A model generated the notes under the pieces. That model did not search any database. It worked only from the letters and a program-made list of their open reading frames with translations, and was not told the DNA's origin. Below, piece after piece: positions 5,665-6,441 of a DNA stretch of 6,441 bases (its first letter is position 1; every line of letters begins with the position of its first letter). The position numbers and the translations under genes are program-made. This DNA is from Actinomycetota bacterium (GTDB lineage: Bacteria; Actinomycetota; Geothermincolia; Fen-727; Anoxymicrobiaceae): the NCBI GenBank assembly GCA_003154635.1, contig PMDX01000290.1:1-6441 (forward strand), given 5' to 3'.

Positions 5665-6366
5665 ATGAGTGAGGTCTCCAGAAGAGAAAATAACAAGACC
5701 AAGCGACGCACCGCGATCCTGGATGCCGCCAGAGCACAGTTCGCTAATAAGGGATTACAGGCAACAAAGATGGAAGAGATCGCGGAAATGGCTGATGTAA
5801 GCAAAGGCACGATCTACCTCTATTTTGAGACAAAAGACGACCTGTACGTTTCTGTCATCCTCGATGACTTCATGAATATCGAAGAACAGATTTTGGAGAT
5901 CTTTGAAACGGATGGCAGTCTTTTCGACAAAGGGAAGTCCACGTATCTGGCATTTATCGATCACTGCATGCAAAACACGGACTATATAAAGATCGCACAG
6001 TACTTTCTTACCGATGACGCCCGAAAGAACATGTCTGACAAGCTCATTGAAACGGTGAACGAGCAGACCTCGAGGCTGATAGCCTATGTCGCCAGGATGG
6101 TGCAGGTCGGCATCGACTCCGGATTCATTCGCGAGGAAATTGACCCGAAGATATTCTCGCTGATGATCTGGAGGATGACGGTCGGACTGCTGGAGCTGGT
6201 CTTTTCTGGAGACACCGAGAAGCTGGGGGTCGGTGATTTTCACGACCTCTTCGAGTCCGCCTACGATGTCCTGATGGCCGGAATTCGAAAACCCGCGCAA
6301 AAGAAATCGATTCGAACAAACGTGGAAAAACTCGCGGAACGTCTACGCCCTGATGGGATTATCTAG
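5665..6366 (+). CDS. TetR/AcrR-family transcriptional regulator, 233 aa
   Basis: Residues about 18-65 form the TetR N-terminal DNA-binding domain: ILDAARAQFANKG, then TKMEEIAEMADVSKGTIYLY and FETKDDLY. The recognition helix is VSKGTIYLYF (about 45-54). The remainder (about 70-210) is an all-helical ligand-binding and dimerisation domain, including IDPKIFSLMIWRMTVGLLELVF (in pieces, about 159-180), as expected for the family; the ligand cannot be read from sequence. The tail (about 205-233) is basic. Length is slightly above the usual 190-220. The protein most likely binds the triple TGAC/GGTCA array just upstream and represses its own gene. It may also act on the gene beginning at 6429 and on the divergent MprF-like gene. 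Regulators of this subtype often sense acyl-CoAs, lipids or toxic compounds, but the ligand here is unknown. Base composition looks lower in GC than the phosphoesterase. Confidence 0.93.
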   Translation: MSEVSRRENNKTKRRTAILDAARAQFANKGLQATKMEEIAEMADVSKGTIYLYFETKDDLYVSVILDDFMNIEEQILEIFETDGSLFDKGKSTYLAFIDHCMQNTDYIKIAQYFLTDDARKNMSDKLIETVNEQTSRLIAYVARMVQVGIDSGFIREEIDPKIFSLMIWRMTVGLLELVFSGDTEKLGVGDFHDLFESAYDVLMAGIRKPAQKKSIRTNVEKLAERLRPDGII

Positions 6367-6428
6367 CGAAGGGCGGAAGAGATGGTTGGGCAAGTCAGAA
6401 ATCAGATGTTGCGACAAAGGGGGCTCTC

Positions 6429-6441
6429 ATGGAGGAGTTCG
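6429..6441 (+). CDS. Start of the next gene (first four codons, MEEF; cut by window edge)
   Basis: An ATG at 6429 is preceded by AAAGGGGG with a 5-nt spacer, a good ribosome binding site. Only MEEF is visible, so no function can be given. It is on the same strand as the TetR gene, 62 nt after its stop with no hairpin seen between, so cotranscription is likely. An alternative start at 6382 opens another frame (MVGQVRNQ) to the window end, with a GGAAG only 2 nt before it; this is less convincing. Confidence 0.5.

Overview
The window is a moderately GC-rich (about 55-60% by eye) bacterial chromosomal segment. It has four substantial genes, one probable small-protein gene and the first codons of a sixth gene. 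I see no tRNA, rRNA, CRISPR array, transposase or insertion-sequence ends. Starts are preceded by purine-rich Shine-Dalgarno sequences and include GTG/TTG candidates. The mix (stand-alone lysyl-phosphatidylglycerol-synthase-type membrane enzyme, large metallophosphoesterase, TetR regulator, an unfamiliar duplicated CxxC protein) would fit an uncultivated actinobacterial or deltaproteobacterial-type lineage. The sequence alone does not fix the taxon, so this is a low-confidence guess.

Layout. (1) 1-1991, minus strand: a large calcineurin-like metallophosphoesterase, running off the left edge, with at least 663 residues present. The whole stretch is one uninterrupted minus-strand frame. (2) 2094-2243, minus strand: a probable 49-residue single-span membrane protein just upstream of the phosphoesterase and possibly cotranscribed with it. 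(3) 2244-2489: a non-coding, divergent regulatory region with an AT-rich promoter patch, two abutting palindromes and a pair of direct repeats. (4) 2490-3617, plus strand: a 375-residue protein of unknown function built from two copies of a module opening with a CxxCGVP knuckle. (5) 3618-3723: a convergent intergenic gap with a perfect 10-bp stem-loop. (6) 3724-5472, minus strand: a six-span membrane protein with a C-terminal MprF-type aminoacyl-phosphatidylglycerol synthase domain. (7) 5473-5664: a divergent promoter region carrying three TGACnnnnGGTCA near-palindromes spaced exactly 17 bp apart. (8) 5665-6366, plus strand: a TetR/AcrR-family regulator. (9) From 6429, plus strand: the start of the next gene.

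How they may work together. The clearest circuit is the divergent pair. The TetR-family protein very likely binds the triple operator beside its own start. It probably represses itself, the gene after it and perhaps the divergent membrane-lipid enzyme. The phosphoesterase with its small membrane protein and the duplicated CxxC gene form a second divergent pair around 2244-2489. Nothing visible ties the two pairs to a single pathway.
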